Shown: in pieces, positions 63,092 through 64,000 of the stretch
Numbering within the stretch: the stretch's first letter is position 1
How the letters are laid out: every line of letters starts with the position of its first letter
From: Blautia hansenii
Lineage (GTDB): Bacteria; Bacillota; Clostridia; Lachnospirales; Lachnospiraceae
Reading direction: 5' to 3'
Assembly: GCF_013304445.1 (NCBI RefSeq)
Contig: NZ_JAAITA010000003.1
Location: 124,001-188,000, forward strand
Length of the DNA: 64,000 nt
Made by a program: the position numbers and the translations under genes
Notes under the pieces: generated by a model
Told to the model about the DNA's origin: nothing
What the model saw: only the letters and a program-made list of their open reading frames with translations
Databases searched by the model: none

Positions 63092-64000
63092 TGAAAACGT
63101 TTGAATTGATTGCACCCTGCCATTTCGGGCTGGAGGCGGTTTTAAAGAGAGAAATTCAGGATTTGGGCTATGAAATCAGCGAGGTGGAGGACGGAAAGGT
63201 GACTTTCTGGGGAGATGCCGACGCCATTGTAAGGGCCAATGTATTTCTGCGCACAACAGAGAGAATCCTTTTGAAAGTGGCAAAGGTAAAAGCTGTAACC
63301 TTTGAGGAACTGTTTGATAAAACCAAAGCCCTGCCCTGGGAAGACTATATTCCCGTAAACGGGAAATTCTGGGTGGCTAAGGCCAATTCGGTAAAGAGCA
63401 AGCTGTTTAGTCCTTCGGATATTCAGTCTATTATGAAAAAAGCCATGGTGGAACGTTTGAAATCTGTCTATCATGTGGAATGGTTTGAAGAGGACGGGCC
63501 TTCCTATCCTGTGCGTGTGGCCTTTATGAAAGACGTGGCAACCATTGGCATTGATACCACAGGGCTTTCTCTGCATAAGCGGGGATACCGCCAGCTTACC
63601 AGTAAAGCGCCGATTACGGAAACTCTGGCGGCGGCTCTTTTGAAGCTGACCCCGTGGAATAAAGAACGAATTTTAGTAGACCCTTTCTGCGGCAGCGGTA
63701 CGTTTCCTATTGAGGCAGCTATGATGGCGGCTAATATTGCGCCGGGAATGAATCGAAGCTTTTTATCTGAAGACTGGAAGAATCTGATTTCCAGAAAATA
63801 CTGGTACAATGTCCATGACGAAGCCAGAGATTTGATGAATGTCAATATCGAGACTGATATTCAGGGCTATGATCTGGACGGAGAGATTGTAAAAGCGGCC
63901 AGAGAAAATGCCAAAAGAGCCGGAGTGGAACATTTGATTCATTTTCAGCAAAGAGATGTAAAAGATTTAAGTCATCCGAAGAAATACGGTTTTCTGGTGA
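63091..64000 (+). CDS. THUMP-domain RNA methyltransferase (RlmL/YpsC-like), 5' part
   Basis: Open to the right edge, so about 303 residues of about 380 are seen. N-terminal THUMP-type domain (APCHFGLEAVLKREIQDLGYEISEVEDGKVTFWG), then the methyltransferase core (ILVDPFCGSGTFPIEAAMMAANIAPG, GYDLDGEIVKAARENAKRAGV). Methylates a guanine in 23S rRNA in homologues. The target here is inferred. ATG overlaps the stop of the previous gene. Confidence 0.9.
   Translation, partial: MKTFELIAPCHFGLEAVLKREIQDLGYEISEVEDGKVTFWGDADAIVRANVFLRTTERILLKVAKVKAVTFEELFDKTKALPWEDYIPVNGKFWVAKANSVKSKLFSPSDIQSIMKKAMVERLKSVYHVEWFEEDGPSYPVRVAFMKDVATIGIDTTGLSLHKRGYRQLTSKAPITETLAAALLKLTPWNKERILVDPFCGSGTFPIEAAMMAANIAPGMNRSFLSEDWKNLISRKYWYNVHDEARDLMNVNIETDIQGYDLDGEIVKAARENAKRAGVEHLIHFQQRDVKDLSHPKKYGFLV

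Overview
The window looks like a chromosomal segment of a low-GC Gram-positive anaerobe of the class Clostridia, most likely Lachnospiraceae (Blautia-like). This is inferred from the ribosomal protein gene order, a zinc-binding S14, a KOW-domain gene between map and infA, MurT/GatD, and small anaerobe-style regulators. No database search was possible, so the genus is a guess.

Layout. 1-983: 3' part of a membrane protein gene with a very acidic tail. 1130-14617: the S10-spc ribosomal operon (rpsJ to rplO), then secY, adk, map, a KOW-domain gene and infA, closed by a strong bidirectional terminator. It has a structured S10 leader and odd variable-stem repeats on both sides of rpsH. The usual rpmJ-rpsM-rpsK-rpsD-rpoA-rplQ block does not follow. 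14706-30294: backbone genes, namely a PsiE-like membrane protein, an NlpC/P60 hydrolase, a CcdA-TlpA fusion, a lantibiotic-immunity-type ABC transporter (LanFEG-like) with its two-component system, two tRNA-Gly, GatD/MurT, tRNA-Phe, glyA, trxB/trxA, a RelA/SpoT-domain protein, and rplM-rpsI.

30284-55846 is the accessory region. The 3' end of rpsI is an integration hotspot, and copies of its last bases recur at 42638, 54017 and 55405, with a related flank at 55765. Element A (30284-42649, about 12.4 kb) is laid out like a phage-inducible chromosomal island (PICI): leftward integrase, RHH protein, HTH protein and repressor, then rightward Cro-like protein, primase-helicase, a candidate origin, a zinc protein, PC4-like and Mor-like proteins, a sigma factor, small genes and a tape-measure gene cut short. 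No capsid, portal or terminase gene is visible. Element B (42650-54065) is a decayed integrative conjugative element. Its ParA, relaxase and integrase are broken, but it keeps an intact response regulator, histidine kinase, ABC ATPase and permease set that probably handles antimicrobial peptides. Three DUF1016 (YhcG) nuclease-family genes sit in B and C: one interrupted by a single stop codon, one intact and one fragment. Two shorter segments (C and D) follow.

55847-64000 is backbone again: a TetR regulator behind two palindromes, a cation:proton antiporter-like protein, an ABC exporter, a class I aminotransferase, a DUF1700-like membrane protein, a small Asn/Lys-rich protein behind a sigma-G-like promoter, a rhodanese, a YfcE-like phosphoesterase, and the start of a THUMP-domain RNA methyltransferase that runs off the right edge.
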